Positions 43,853 through 52,562 of a DNA stretch of 64,000 nucleotides are shown here, in pieces; within the stretch, counting starts at the first letter, position 1, and each line of letters begins with the position of its first letter. The translations under genes and the position numbers were made by a program. Source of the DNA: Burkholderia sp. WSM2230. GTDB taxonomy: Bacteria > Pseudomonadota > Gammaproteobacteria > Burkholderiales > Burkholderiaceae. Location: contig NZ_AXAJ01000005.1 in assembly GCF_000472445.1 (NCBI RefSeq), forward strand, positions 248,626 through 312,625, read 5' to 3'. The notes under the pieces were generated by a model that was given only the letters and a program-made list of their open reading frames with translations, did not search any database and was not told where the DNA came from.

Positions 43853-44125
43853 TCACACGTGGATGTTGTTGCTCGACACGACCGACGGGTTGAGCGTCGA
43901 GCCGATGCCGGCAGCGAACGCAACGTTGTTGCCGTTGGCGTTCTGGATGTTGAGCTCGTTGCTGATCAGTTGCGTCGCGTTGACCTTCTTGCTGTAGTCG
44001 GGCGCGTAGACCGGGCTGAAGTTGAAGTACGACGTGGACGGTCCGAAGCCGCCGCGCACGGCGCTCATCGACTTGCTGTCGAGTTGTTCGGTGATGGACA
44101 GGTCTTTGATCATCAGCGTGTTCAT
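43853..44125 (-). CDS. Double-glycine leader peptide LP-4
   Basis: A 90-residue peptide with an AGGAG ribosome site. Leader MNTLMIKDLSITEQLDSKSM, then SAVRGG; it is identical to the LP-5 leader except for one residue (Ser19/Ala19). The 64-residue mature part has Asn-rich stretches (TQLISNELNIQNANGNNVAF) and no cysteine, and is clearly paralogous to LP-5. It has a sigma-54 promoter and a conserved hairpin in its leader. LP-4 and LP-5 face outward on both sides of the kinase/caspase/DUF4399 block. Confidence 0.8.
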   Translation of the reverse strand: MNTLMIKDLSITEQLDSKSMSAVRGGFGPSTSYFNFSPVYAPDYSKKVNATQLISNELNIQNANGNNVAFAAGIGSTLNPSVVSSNNIHV

Positions 44126-44168
44126 GGTGAATCTCCTGAAAGGGAAGGTTACGGTTCTGCGGTTGGGT

Positions 44169-44189
44169 TCGAGCAACTTGTCTGCTCGA
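44169..44189 (-). promoter_or_regulatory. Conserved leader hairpin before LP-4
   Basis: A seven-base stem (TCGAGCA with TGCTCGA) with a seven-base loop lies just downstream of the LP-4 sigma-54 promoter. The same hairpin, loop included, is present before LP-5 (50405-50425). It could control translation or bind a protein. Confidence 0.5.
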
Positions 44190-44199
44190 GCGTCACTAA

Positions 44200-44215
44200 T
44201 GCACGGCCTGTGCCA
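44200..44215 (-). promoter_or_regulatory. Sigma-54 (-24/-12) promoter of LP-4
   Basis: On the minus strand TGGCAC-AGGCC-GTGCA has a perfect -24 element and GG/GC spaced by ten bases. It lies 75 bases before the LP-4 start. The upstream and downstream flanks are closely similar to those of the LP-5 promoter. Confidence 0.78.
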
Positions 44216-44486
44216 GATTTATTCAAGGTTCCTAATAAAATTGGCCAGGCCTTGTTGGGCAAGGCTTGCAGCGCGATGCAGCGCGGTTCTTGCTGTTCAC
44301 CGAAGACGCGATACACGCGGCGAATGGTGGCGTGTGCCCGACAACGCGCCGCATTCTGTTGGATCACGCGCGACAGGCGCGTGCCGCGTGTCGCGCGGGG
44401 CAATCCTGATTTGCGAAAGCAGAGGGTGGGAGCTAGTATCGAAGCGGCACATGTAACTGGTTACGACAGCTTTCCTATCGGCCGGA

Positions 44487-46751
44487 ATGGCCCTGATGCA
44501 TGCGTTCGGGGTCGACGGCAGCGGCGGCACTTCGCACAACATGGCTAGCCTTGCGCGGGTGATTCACGACTTCCAGAACGGCGAGCTGTCTCGTGACGAG
44601 TTCGTCGCTCAGCTCGACAGCACGTTGGTGACCGAACGCCTCGGTCCCGCGCAGCTGCTGGAGATGCTCGGCGCCGCGCATCATAAAGCGCCGCTGCCGG
44701 AGGACCTTTACATCGAAGTGCGGCGGCGCATCGAGCAGTTGCGCGTGTCGAATGTGGCGGCCGGCGGCGAGGAAACCGGCATACAGACCACGGTGGAAAT
44801 TCCCTCGGTGGTCCCACGCGGGCAGGAGCGCGCGGGCGCCCCGGCGAGTGCGTCGAACTCTTCGAACGCGGTGGGGCACGACCAGATCAAGGGTACCGGC
44901 GATACGCTGAACAATCGCTTCGTGCTCGAAGAGTGCCTCGGTGTGGGCGGAATGGGCACGGTCTATAAGGCGCTCGATCTGCGCAAGCTCGAGGCGTCGG
45001 ACCGGAAGCCGTATCTCGCCATCAAGGTATTGAACGTCCAGTTCCGCGGCAATCCCAATTCGCTGGTTGCTTTGCAGCGCGAAGCGCGCAAGGCGCAGGT
45101 GCTCGCGCATCGCAACATCATCACCGTGTACGACTTCGACCGCGACGGGCCCATCGTCTATCTGACGATGGAGTACCTGTCCGGCAAGCCGCTTAGCCAG
45201 TTGTTGCGCACGCCGGGTTATCAGGGCATGCCGGTTCGTGCTGCGCTGCCTATCGTGCGCGGCATGTGCAGCGCGCTCTCGTATGCGCACGAACGCGGCT
45301 TCGTGCATTGCGACTTCAAACCCGCCAACGTGTTTCTCACGACGAATGCCGAGGTTAAGGTGATCGACTTCGGCATTGCTCGCGTGTTTCAGCGGCCGGA
45401 AGAAGAGAGCGATGCAACCGTGTTCGATCCGGGCAGCCTCGGCGCGCTGACTCCCGCGTATGCGAGCCCGGAGATGATCGAGCATCGCGAGCCCGACCCG
45501 CGCGACGATATCTACGCGCTTGGCTGCATCACGTATGAATTGCTGACGGGGCATCATCCATTTGACCGCCTGTCCGCCACTCAGGCACGCAACGCGGAAT
45601 TCAAGCCGCAGCGTCCGCCCAGCCTCAATGCGCGGCAGTGGCGCGCATTGCGGGCCGCGCTTTCGTTCGACCGCGCGACACGCATGCCGAGCGTGACGCG
45701 CTTCATCGCCGAATTCGACAACGAGGCTCGCGCGGAGAAGTCGGGGACCTTGGCGAAGGCCGGGCTCGCCGGCTTTGCGGTGATCTGCTCGGCGGCTGTG
45801 GGCGTGTTCGCGTGGCGCGCCGCGCCGAACCGTCATAGCGAAGCACAGGTGGCCGCGGGCGCTTCGCACGGGCGGGTGGGCGAGGTGGCTTCGGCGCCGG
45901 CGCAAGGGAGTGAGATTGTGGCTGCGGCGGCGGGTGGGGCGGTGGATAGTGCAACGACCACAGGCTCATCGACCGCAGGCTCAACGACCGCAGGTGCAAC
46001 CACAGCGAGCGCACCGTCGGCGAACGCACCAGTTGCACTCGCACCGCCAACGCCTCCTGCCACGCCGAAGCCCGCACTGACCCTCGCCGCAGTCGCGCCC
46101 ACACTCGCTCAGGTGCCCTGCTCGGCGTTATCCGCATCCACGCAGGATCACACGTTGACGGTCCGCGGCTACGTTTCACAGCGCTATGGCGTCGCGCGCC
46201 TGAAAGAGGGGCTGTCGGCCGTGCCCGGCGTGGATGCACTGAAGCTCGACGTCGAGCCAACCGCCGACGACAAATGCGACACTCTCAAGGCGCTTGCGCC
46301 ATACTGGGTGCAGAACTGGCAAGCCGGGCACGTCGCAGGCTTGCAGGTGCGTCCGCCGGGCGGCAAGTTGAGCGAGGGTGATCCACTGGTGGTCGACGTG
46401 AGCACGCCCGGCTACGACTCGTATGTGAACCTTGACTATTATCAGCTCGACGGCAATGTCGTTCATATGGTGCCGAGCCCGCGCGCTAAGGACAACCAGG
46501 CGCCGCCGCATTATTCGGCGACGGTCGGCAGCGCGGGCGACTGGGTGATTTCAAAGCCGTTCGGCGCGGAAATGGTCGTGCTGCTGATCACGCCCGCGCC
46601 GCTCTTCGACAAGCCGCGTCCCGAAGCGGAACCGCGCGCCGATTATCTGCGCGCACTCGACACACGCCTCGCGCAAATCACCGCGAAATACGGCCGCGAA
46701 CGGATCGTGGCCGACTTTGCACCGATCACCACAAAGCCTCACGCACCGTAA
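44487..46751 (+). CDS. Transmembrane Ser/Thr protein kinase with DUF4384 domain
   Basis: A 754-residue Hanks-type kinase. An N-terminal helical region (1-135) precedes the kinase domain (about 144-410): glycine loop LGVGGMGTVY, Lys 180 in AIKVL, catalytic loop HCDFKPAN (Asp 276), DFG at 294-296 and ASPE at 326-329. HCD instead of HRD makes it a non-RD kinase. One membrane helix (about 425-446) and an Ala/Thr-rich linker lead to a C-terminal DUF4384-like domain (about 600-754), outside the cytoplasm. It probably phosphorylates the FHA protein or other parts of the peptide-export system. The start is not certain: ATGs at 44496 and 44541 are alternatives. Confidence 0.87.
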   Translation: MALMHAFGVDGSGGTSHNMASLARVIHDFQNGELSRDEFVAQLDSTLVTERLGPAQLLEMLGAAHHKAPLPEDLYIEVRRRIEQLRVSNVAAGGEETGIQTTVEIPSVVPRGQERAGAPASASNSSNAVGHDQIKGTGDTLNNRFVLEECLGVGGMGTVYKALDLRKLEASDRKPYLAIKVLNVQFRGNPNSLVALQREARKAQVLAHRNIITVYDFDRDGPIVYLTMEYLSGKPLSQLLRTPGYQGMPVRAALPIVRGMCSALSYAHERGFVHCDFKPANVFLTTNAEVKVIDFGIARVFQRPEEESDATVFDPGSLGALTPAYASPEMIEHREPDPRDDIYALGCITYELLTGHHPFDRLSATQARNAEFKPQRPPSLNARQWRALRAALSFDRATRMPSVTRFIAEFDNEARAEKSGTLAKAGLAGFAVICSAAVGVFAWRAAPNRHSEAQVAAGASHGRVGEVASAPAQGSEIVAAAAGGAVDSATTTGSSTAGSTTAGATTASAPSANAPVALAPPTPPATPKPALTLAAVAPTLAQVPCSALSASTQDHTLTVRGYVSQRYGVARLKEGLSAVPGVDALKLDVEPTADDKCDTLKALAPYWVQNWQAGHVAGLQVRPPGGKLSEGDPLVVDVSTPGYDSYVNLDYYQLDGNVVHMVPSPRAKDNQAPPHYSATVGSAGDWVISKPFGAEMVVLLITPAPLFDKPRPEAEPRADYLRALDTRLAQITAKYGRERIVADFAPITTKPHAP

Positions 46752-46788
46752 CGCGTTCGCGGCGTGTTGCCGAGCGTGGTGCGGCAGA

Positions 46789-48807
46789 TCACTTCAGGTC
46801 TTTGACGACCCGCAGACCATCTTGCGACTGGCGTACGCCTGCGCTGTATTTGAAGCGCGTCGCGCTTAGCATGTAGCCGCCACCTTCGCGCCACGAGCCG
46901 CCGCGAATCACGCGCATGTCGCAGCCGGGGTTTTCCCACGCGCGGCCGTCGACGGGCGCCGACTGATACGAGTTATGCCAGCAGTCGGCTGTCCATTCCC
47001 AGACACTGCCGTTCATGTCGTACAGGCCGTATGGGTTCGCCGCAAAAGAACCTGCGGCTTCGGGGCCCTCCTTGTGCCATGGCTCGCCGCAATCCTTGCA
47101 GTTGGCGTTCCCCTTGCGCATCTGGTCGCCCCACCAGTAGGCGGTCGTCGTGCCGCCACGTACGGCGTATTCCCATTCTGCCTCGGTAGGCAGACGGTAC
47201 GGTTTGCCCGTCGTTCTGGCGAGCCACTGCACGTACTGCTGTGCGTCGTCCCAACTGAGGTCGCGTGCCGGTGCGGCCTTGTTCGCGTTCGTTTCGGGCG
47301 TGAGCTTCGGACATGCATTGGCCGCGACACATGCATTCCACTGCTCCACAGTCACCTCGTATTTACCGATAGCGAACGGCGCACCAATCGTCACGTGGTG
47401 AACGGGCTTCTCGGATGGATCGTCGCTGTTGCTGCCCATCGAAAACGAACCTGCGGGCAACGCGATCATGATCGGACACGCAGCGCAGTCGCGGCTTTCG
47501 CTTGCAGCCGCCGGACGTGCCGAGGGTTTTTGTGCGGCCAGCGGAACCGGCGGCGCGGACGGCGCAGTTGTGCTTGCAGCGGGCGGCGTTGAACCAGCGT
47601 GCTGGCGATCCGGTGTCGCGGAGGCAGCGGGCGAGGCAGATGCAGTTGGTGCAGTCGGTGTCACGGGCCGCGCTGTCTGCTGCGGCGGTGTCGCCGATGG
47701 CGCGGCCTGCTGCGTGGGCGCCCTGGTTGCAGGCGCATTCGATGCCGCCGCCCGCAGACGATCGATTCGCGCATGCGCGAGCGTGGCGAAGCGCCCATTC
47801 GGATAAGCCTTTAAATATGCTTCGTAATCTGCGGGGTAATTGCTGTCCTTGATCGAATTCCAGAAGGTGATTTCGTATTGTTCGCTGCTGTCCTTCGGCA
47901 ATATGCCCCGGCTGTGCAGTGCCACGACAGTCTCGTCATTTGCGAAGAGTTCGGCAGACATACCTGAGGCGCCGCCCGCCAAAAACGGCACTGACGACGC
48001 AATCCACGGTCTTTGCGCCTCGCCGGTTGCATGTCTGACTTGCGCCGCGACCCGCGCGAACAGACTCACTAGCGGCTGCCTGGGTGTCTCGTCGAGCGCG
48101 CGCAGCAATGCATGCGTGTAGATGCCGTGGCGCATGCCGTCTGCTGCAAAACCGCCGCGCGCGGTTGCGTAGGCAACTAGCGTGTTCGGCGGAAGCGCTG
48201 CAGCTTCAGCGACACCGGTGCCGGTGAATGGATTGTCGAGACAGGTATCGACAATCGCGATATTGAGTTCGCCGTCGCGCGAGACATGCATTGCCTGCAA
48301 GACGTTACCCAGATCGATGCCCTCGCGAATCGGCGAGGCCGGTGAACGCATATCTAGGCCGACAGGAATCAATAACGTTTGCGTGCCGATGCGCATGCCG
48401 TGACCGGCGAAATAGAAAACACCCACACTGCCGGCACGCAGCCGCTCGCGAAAGTCGCTAATCGCCCGCTGCATTTGCAGCGGTGTTGCATTCGCAAGCA
48501 CCGTTACGTCGTAGTGCAGCGCACGCAACCGGTGGGCCAATGCCTGTGCATCGCGCGGCGCGTTTTGTTCGATGACGTCTAACAGATCGCCGCCATTGGC
48601 AGCATGCGGACCATAGGCACCGTTGCCGATTACAAGCGCGATGCGCGGAGCTCCAGCATGCATCGGTGTTAACGGTGCAAGAGCCACGTCAGCCGGCGCG
48701 GCCGATTGCGTCGCGCGCGTGCTCTCACGCGGAGCCGAGGCAAACGCGCCGTCGCAATTCACCAGAATGGCCCCGGCCATCCACGTCAGCAGGAATATTC
48801 GCCACAT
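46789..48807 (-). CDS. Secreted caspase-like protease fused to a formylglycine-generating-enzyme-type domain
   Basis: A 672-residue protein with a signal peptide ([22 protein letters not shown]). A caspase/C14 domain (about 53-285) keeps both catalytic residues: His 136 in FYFAGHG and Cys 189 in [11 protein letters not shown] linker with a [18 protein letters not shown] repeat-like unit and a long Ala/Pro/Thr-rich tract (355-440) leads to an FGE-sulfatase/SUMF-type domain (441-672: [42 protein letters not shown]). Caspase-FGE fusions are known in bacteria, mostly in signalling or stress loci. The ATG at 48807 gives the signal peptide. It converges with the kinase gene. Confidence 0.87.
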   Translation of the reverse strand: MWRIFLLTWMAGAILVNCDGAFASAPRESTRATQSAAPADVALAPLTPMHAGAPRIALVIGNGAYGPHAANGGDLLDVIEQNAPRDAQALAHRLRALHYDVTVLANATPLQMQRAISDFRERLRAGSVGVFYFAGHGMRIGTQTLLIPVGLDMRSPASPIREGIDLGNVLQAMHVSRDGELNIAIVDTCLDNPFTGTGVAEAAALPPNTLVAYATARGGFAADGMRHGIYTHALLRALDETPRQPLVSLFARVAAQVRHATGEAQRPWIASSVPFLAGGASGMSAELFANDETVVALHSRGILPKDSSEQYEITFWNSIKDSNYPADYEAYLKAYPNGRFATLAHARIDRLRAAASNAPATRAPTQQAAPSATPPQQTARPVTPTAPTASASPAASATPDRQHAGSTPPAASTTAPSAPPVPLAAQKPSARPAAASESRDCAACPIMIALPAGSFSMGSNSDDPSEKPVHHVTIGAPFAIGKYEVTVEQWNACVAANACPKLTPETNANKAAPARDLSWDDAQQYVQWLARTTGKPYRLPTEAEWEYAVRGGTTTAYWWGDQMRKGNANCKDCGEPWHKEGPEAAGSFAANPYGLYDMNGSVWEWTADCWHNSYQSAPVDGRAWENPGCDMRVIRGGSWREGGGYMLSATRFKYSAGVRQSQDGLRVVKDLK

Positions 48808-49187
48808 CTTCGCATCCTGTTTGTTCCGGACAGAACATAGGCATCCGGGCACCGCGTTTTCGCCGCTATTCGTTGCCGTTTGCCGATACCGCGGCGCAGA
48901 GATGGCGAAGTTTCGACGCGCGTTCGACCGTCCGCGTTGCAACGTATCAACAAACATAGCACGCGCGTGGCGGGCCACAACCAACACTTTTACCGAGTGC
49001 GGTATACGGTTAACGAGCGTGGCGTATCTTTTTGGCAAGTTACGTCCTAAGCTGATTCACAAAGCAACGCGGCACAGTCGTTTTAACTACGCGGCTGCCG
49101 CATCACGCGCACCCGCGATCGCAGCATCATCGCCCCCGCTGCCTTTGCAGTCGAGGTGGTTACGACCGCTCTTCGGGAGAGTGCGCC
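48808..49187. other. Divergent intergenic region between caspase-FGE and DUF4399 genes
   Basis: About 380 bases with no supported gene. Promoters for both sides must lie here but I could not identify -35/-10 or -24/-12 pairs. It contains CCAACACTTTTA (48981-48992), also present at 63266-63277 in the region before LP-6 and the LRAT gene. Confidence 0.35.
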
Positions 49188-49691
49188 ATGCGAAGAACCA
49201 ACGTCCCCGCTGTTTCCCACTCGAGTTTCAAAGCCATGGCACGGCTATGCACATTGCGCGCGGTTTCGCGGACGGTGCTGGCCGTCGCCGTTATCGGCGC
49301 AGTGCCGCCGCTGCCGGCACTCGCGGAGACGACTGCATCGCCTCCCGGCGCGGAGGAGTACATCATCTGGCCGTCCGACGGGGCCGTGATTCACGGCGGC
49401 AAGCTGTGGGTGCGCATGGGCTTGCGCAACATGGGCGTGTGCCCGAAAGGCGTCGGGTTCCCGAACTGCGGGCACCATCATCTTCTGATCGACACAGACC
49501 TGCCGGCGCTCGACCAGGAAATTCCGTCGGACCGCAATCACCTGCATTTCGGCGCGGGCGAGACGGATGCACGTATCGAGTTGCCGCCAGGCAAGCACAC
49601 GTTGCAGCTCATTCTGGGTGACCACAATCACGTGCCGCACTCGCCGTCCGTGTACTCGAAAAAGATCACTATCACCGTGCAGAAAGACTAG
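49188..49691 (+). CDS. DUF4399 domain protein, first of a tandem pair
   Basis: A 167-residue exported protein with a long N-terminus and an export segment (LAVAVIGAVPPLPALA). The DUF4399 domain carries IWPSDGAVIHGGKLWVRMGL, GHHHLLIDTDLP, NHLHFGAGET and PPGKHTLQLILGDHNH. The many histidines suggest metal binding, which is not proven. A GGGAGAG site precedes the ATG. The next gene is a clear paralogue, 56 bases downstream. Confidence 0.86.
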   Translation: MRRTNVPAVSHSSFKAMARLCTLRAVSRTVLAVAVIGAVPPLPALAETTASPPGAEEYIIWPSDGAVIHGGKLWVRMGLRNMGVCPKGVGFPNCGHHHLLIDTDLPALDQEIPSDRNHLHFGAGETDARIELPPGKHTLQLILGDHNHVPHSPSVYSKKITITVQKD

Positions 49692-49747
49692 CGCGTTTAG
49701 CGTGCTTATCGCGTTCATTGCGGCTTGCTCAGGACGGAGAGACCTTC

Positions 49748-50182
49748 ATGTACAAACTCATCGCAGTCGCGGCGCTGGTGGCGTCGGCGGCATGGGGCGC
49801 GGCGGATTTTGCCGTGGCGGCAGGGGCGTCGTCGCCTCCCGGCGCGTATGCGTATATTGGCTATCCGAACGACGGCCAGGTGGTTCCCGCCAACAAGCCC
49901 TTTCGCGTGTGGTTCGGCCTGCGTTATATGGGCGTTGCGCCGAAGGGCGTGAAGTATCCGAACACGGGGCATCACCATTTGCTGATCGACGTGGACTTGC
50001 CGCCGATGGACCAGGAGATACCCTCGGACCGCAATCATCTGCATTTCGGCGCGGGCGAAACCGAGACCATGATCCAGTTGCCACCGGGCAAGCACACATT
50101 GCAGCTGCTGATGGGCGACGACATGCATGTCCCGCACAACCCGCCGGTGTACTCGAAGAAGATCACGGTCATTGCGCGTTGA
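49748..50182 (+). CDS. DUF4399 domain protein, second of a tandem pair
   Basis: A 144-residue exported protein with signal peptide YKLIAVAALVASAAWGAADFAVA. The domain repeats the features of its neighbour: IGYPNDGQVVPANKPFRVWF, GHHHLLIDVDLPPMDQEIPS, NHLHFGAGET and PGKHTLQLLMGDDMHVPHNP. The two are a recent tandem duplication by eye. It precedes LP-5 by 286 bases. Function unknown; a periplasmic helper of the peptide system is possible from context only. Confidence 0.87.
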   Translation: MYKLIAVAALVASAAWGAADFAVAAGASSPPGAYAYIGYPNDGQVVPANKPFRVWFGLRYMGVAPKGVKYPNTGHHHLLIDVDLPPMDQEIPSDRNHLHFGAGETETMIQLPPGKHTLQLLMGDDMHVPHNPPVYSKKITVIAR

Positions 50183-50227
50183 CCGTGGCGCATGCAGCGC
50201 CGTTGTCGATTGAGCCGATGTCACGCA

Positions 50228-50260
50228 GCAGCCAACGATTTCACGCCGGTTGTTGGCTGC
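50228..50260. promoter_or_regulatory. Inverted repeat upstream of LP-5, terminator or enhancer site
   Basis: GCAGCCAAC and GTTGGCTGC are perfect nine-base arms around a 15-base centre, 46 bases after the DUF4399 stop and about 120-150 bases before the LP-5 -24 element. It could end the DUF4399 transcript (no T-run) or be a binding site for the sigma-54 activator. Confidence 0.35.
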
Positions 50261-50378
50261 AATCCATCACTCTGCCCCAGGCTCATCTCCACCTCATGCA
50301 GCATCAGCAAGCTGCCGTTTCTCCGCAGGCCTTGACCAGCGGCACTTCGGCAAATTTCTTAGGACCGGGAAACAAAAC

Positions 50379-50394
50379 TGGCACAGGCCATGCG
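50379..50394 (+). promoter_or_regulatory. Sigma-54 (-24/-12) promoter of LP-5
   Basis: TGGCAC-AGGCC-ATGCG has a perfect -24 element; GG and GC are ten bases apart. It lies 75 bases before the LP-5 start and is followed by the conserved hairpin at 50405-50425. The region is about 85% identical by eye to the LP-4 promoter region. Confidence 0.78.
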
Positions 50395-50404
50395 TTAGTG
50401 ATGC

Positions 50405-50425
50405 TCGAGCAGACAAGTTGCTCGA
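50405..50425 (+). promoter_or_regulatory. Conserved leader hairpin before LP-5
   Basis: TCGAGCA-GACAAGT-TGCTCGA, a seven-base stem with a seven-base loop, identical to the element before LP-4. It sits between the sigma-54 promoter and the ribosome site. Confidence 0.5.
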
Positions 50426-50468
50426 ACCCAACCGAAAGACTGTGACCTTCCCATTCAGGAGATTTGCC

Positions 50469-50753
50469 ATGAACACGCTGATGATCAAAGACCTGTCCAT
50501 CACCGAACAACTCGACAGCAAGGCGATGAGCGCCGTGCGCGGCGGCACCGGCTACCTGTATCCGTCGTCGTCGTATCTGAACTTCGCGCCGGTCTATGCA
50601 CCGAACAACAGCAAGAAGGTCGATGCGACTCAACTCATCAGCACGACGATGAACATCCAGAACGCCAACGGCAACAACGCAGCGTTCGTCGCCGGCGTGA
50701 CGACCACGATCGATCCGCATGTGACGTCGAGCAACAACATCTTCGTGTCGTAA
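50469..50753 (+). CDS. Double-glycine leader peptide LP-5
   Basis: A 94-residue peptide with an AGGAG ribosome site. The leader MNTLMIKDLSITEQLDSKAM, then SAVRGG, is nearly identical to that of LP-4. The 68-residue mature part (TGYLYPSSSYLNFAPVYAP at its start, later MNIQNANGNNAAFVAG) is Asn-rich, beta-prone and cysteine-free. It lies directly upstream of the outer-membrane channel gene of the export apparatus (219 bases), which supports its being a cargo. Sigma-54 promoter and conserved hairpin precede it. Confidence 0.82.
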   Translation: MNTLMIKDLSITEQLDSKAMSAVRGGTGYLYPSSSYLNFAPVYAPNNSKKVDATQLISTTMNIQNANGNNAAFVAGVTTTIDPHVTSSNNIFVS

Positions 50754-50972
50754 GCGGCGCAGGCGGACGCGAGGGCTTGCCGGCCCGCGCGTCCGCGAGT
50801 CGCTCCTCAAAATTTCGGCACATCAATCGTTCTTTTCACGCGACACCTCTTCACCGCACATCTCCCGAGTCCATGTTCATGCACTGCTTCGATGGTGAAG
50901 CGGCGCGGGAGATGCTTTACTTGAATGGTGCGCTTGCATCGCGCAGTGAAGTGGGCGTCATCGGAGAAAATC

Positions 50973-52436
50973 GTGTCAGCGTTGCCTGATTCAGAGATCG
51001 TTCGGCGCTTCTTCAATCGCCCCACCGCGGCGATGTTGCGCGGGCTTTGCGCTGCAACGATAGGCGCCGTCGCTCTTTGCGCATGCGTCGATGTCAGCAT
51101 GCCCGACTATAAGCGGCCCGATACGCCGGCCAAGACTTCGTGGACGGGCCAGAGCGGCACTCCCGTCTTTGCGGCGGCCACCATCGAACCGGACTGGTGG
51201 AAAGGCTTTAGCGATCCGACTCTCGACTCGCTGATTGCGAAAGCCATAGGCGGCAACTTCGACATCAAGGTACTGGCCGCGCGTATCGACGTGGCCCGCA
51301 CGCAGATCGGCGAAGCAAAAGCCGGCGCGCTGCCGACCATGGATCTCGGCGGCGGCGCCAGTTTCCAGAAAACCACCGGCCAGACTTTCGCCAAGCAATA
51401 CAACGTGGCGACGCAGGTCAACTGGGACATCGACATCTGGGGCAAAGTCGAGAAGGGCGTTCAGGCGCAGAAGGCGGAATTCCGCGCGAGCGAAGCCGAT
51501 TGGCGCGCGGGTTATCTCGAACTCGTCTCGAACGTATCGAGCACCTATTTTCAGATCCTCCAATTCGACGATCAAATCGATCAGCAGCAAAAAACGCTTG
51601 TCACCAACCGCCAGATTCTCTCCATCTACGAAGGCCAGCGCCGCAGTGGTCTGATCCCGCAGACGCAGGTATTGCGGCAGCAGGCGGAAATCAATCGGCT
51701 GACGAATCAGTTGCTCGAATTGGGGCGCTCGCGCGATCTCGCGAATAACGCGCTGTGCACGCTGATCGGCGTACCGGCGGGCGAATTCCGCTTGCCGAAA
51801 GGTCATTTGCAGCAGCGCGTCCGGTTGCCGGGCGTGCCCGACGGCCTGCCTGCACAATTGCTCGCGCGGCGCCCCGATATCGTGGCCGCGGAATTCAGGG
51901 TGCTGGAGGCATATGACCTGGTCGGTCAGGCCAAGCTCGCGCAGTTGCCCTCTATCAGCCTGACCGGCCACGGCGGTACGGCGAGTTTCGCGCTGACCGA
52001 CTTGCTGAAGTCGTTCACCTACGGCTTCATGCCGAGCATCAACATTCCGCTGCTCGACCCCGGAGTGCGCGCGCACGTAAAAGTGACGCAGGCCCAGTCG
52101 ACGGTGGCGGAGCAGCAGTACCGCGCGACTGTAATGGGCGCATTCGAGGAAGTGGAGAACGCGTTGGTCAATCTGAATGCACATAAGGCACAGCGGGTAG
52201 AGCTGCAGCAACAAGCGGACCGTTTGCAGATGGTTGCCGATCAGATCCAGTCGCAACTACAGCTTGGTGTCGTGTCGCAACTCGAGGTGTTCGAGACGGA
52301 GCGCACGCTACTGGACGCGCAGTTGTCGTTACTGGCGAATCATCAATTGATTTTGTCGGACACGGTGCTGCTTTATAAGGCCCTCGGCGGCGGCTGGCCG
52401 AGTGTCGACGTACAGGCGCAAGTCAAGGAGCAGTAG
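50973..52436 (+). CDS. TolC/NodT-type outer-membrane efflux lipoprotein, GTG start
   Basis: A 487-residue outer-membrane factor of the RND/NodT family. A lipoprotein signal ends at Cys 38 (GAVALCAC). The body has two repeats of the OEP domain with coiled-coil helices: RPDTPAKTSWTG at the start, LDSLIAKAIGGNFDIKVLAARID, and RRPDIVAAEFRVLEAYDLVG in the second half. I chose the GTG at 50973, six bases after GGAG, because it gives a normal lipoprotein signal. It would be the outer-membrane exit channel for the C39 exporter and HlyD adaptor encoded downstream. Confidence 0.88.
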   Translation: MSALPDSEIVRRFFNRPTAAMLRGLCAATIGAVALCACVDVSMPDYKRPDTPAKTSWTGQSGTPVFAAATIEPDWWKGFSDPTLDSLIAKAIGGNFDIKVLAARIDVARTQIGEAKAGALPTMDLGGGASFQKTTGQTFAKQYNVATQVNWDIDIWGKVEKGVQAQKAEFRASEADWRAGYLELVSNVSSTYFQILQFDDQIDQQQKTLVTNRQILSIYEGQRRSGLIPQTQVLRQQAEINRLTNQLLELGRSRDLANNALCTLIGVPAGEFRLPKGHLQQRVRLPGVPDGLPAQLLARRPDIVAAEFRVLEAYDLVGQAKLAQLPSISLTGHGGTASFALTDLLKSFTYGFMPSINIPLLDPGVRAHVKVTQAQSTVAEQQYRATVMGAFEEVENALVNLNAHKAQRVELQQQADRLQMVADQIQSQLQLGVVSQLEVFETERTLLDAQLSLLANHQLILSDTVLLYKALGGGWPSVDVQAQVKEQ

Positions 52437-52562
52437 AGCGGAAGCACAGCAGAAGTACTGCGGAAGTAACGGAGCATTGAGCTAATCCGCAATGCCGTTC
52501 GCGCGACGCCTTTTCCGGTTCCGCGCTTGATGTCCACCGGCTCGATAACCGACGACTGAGAA

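Larger units (their letters stand above)
44126..44486. other. Divergent regulatory region between LP-4 and the kinase gene
   Basis: About 360 bases. Besides the LP-4 sigma-54 promoter and leader hairpin, it has a nine-base inverted repeat (CGCGCGACA with TGTCGCGCG, arms 44367-44375 and 44389-44397), about 155-180 bases upstream of the LP-4 -24 element, and a GTAAC-TG-GTTAC palindrome (44453-44464) just before the kinase gene. Both could be regulator sites. No protein gene is supported. Confidence 0.45.

Noticed and set aside
44221..44280. Possible sigma-54 promoter TGGGCAAGGCTTGCA directed at the kinase gene
   Set aside because: GG and GC are only nine bases apart, which breaks the strict ten-base spacing of sigma-54 promoters.
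44475..45905. 476-codon frame antisense to the kinase gene
   Set aside because: The plus strand encodes a complete kinase domain; the antisense frame has no recognisable domain or ribosome site.
50873..50989. 38-codon frame between LP-5 and the outer-membrane channel gene
   Set aside because: No ribosome site, no double-glycine leader and overlap with the preferred GTG start of the channel gene.
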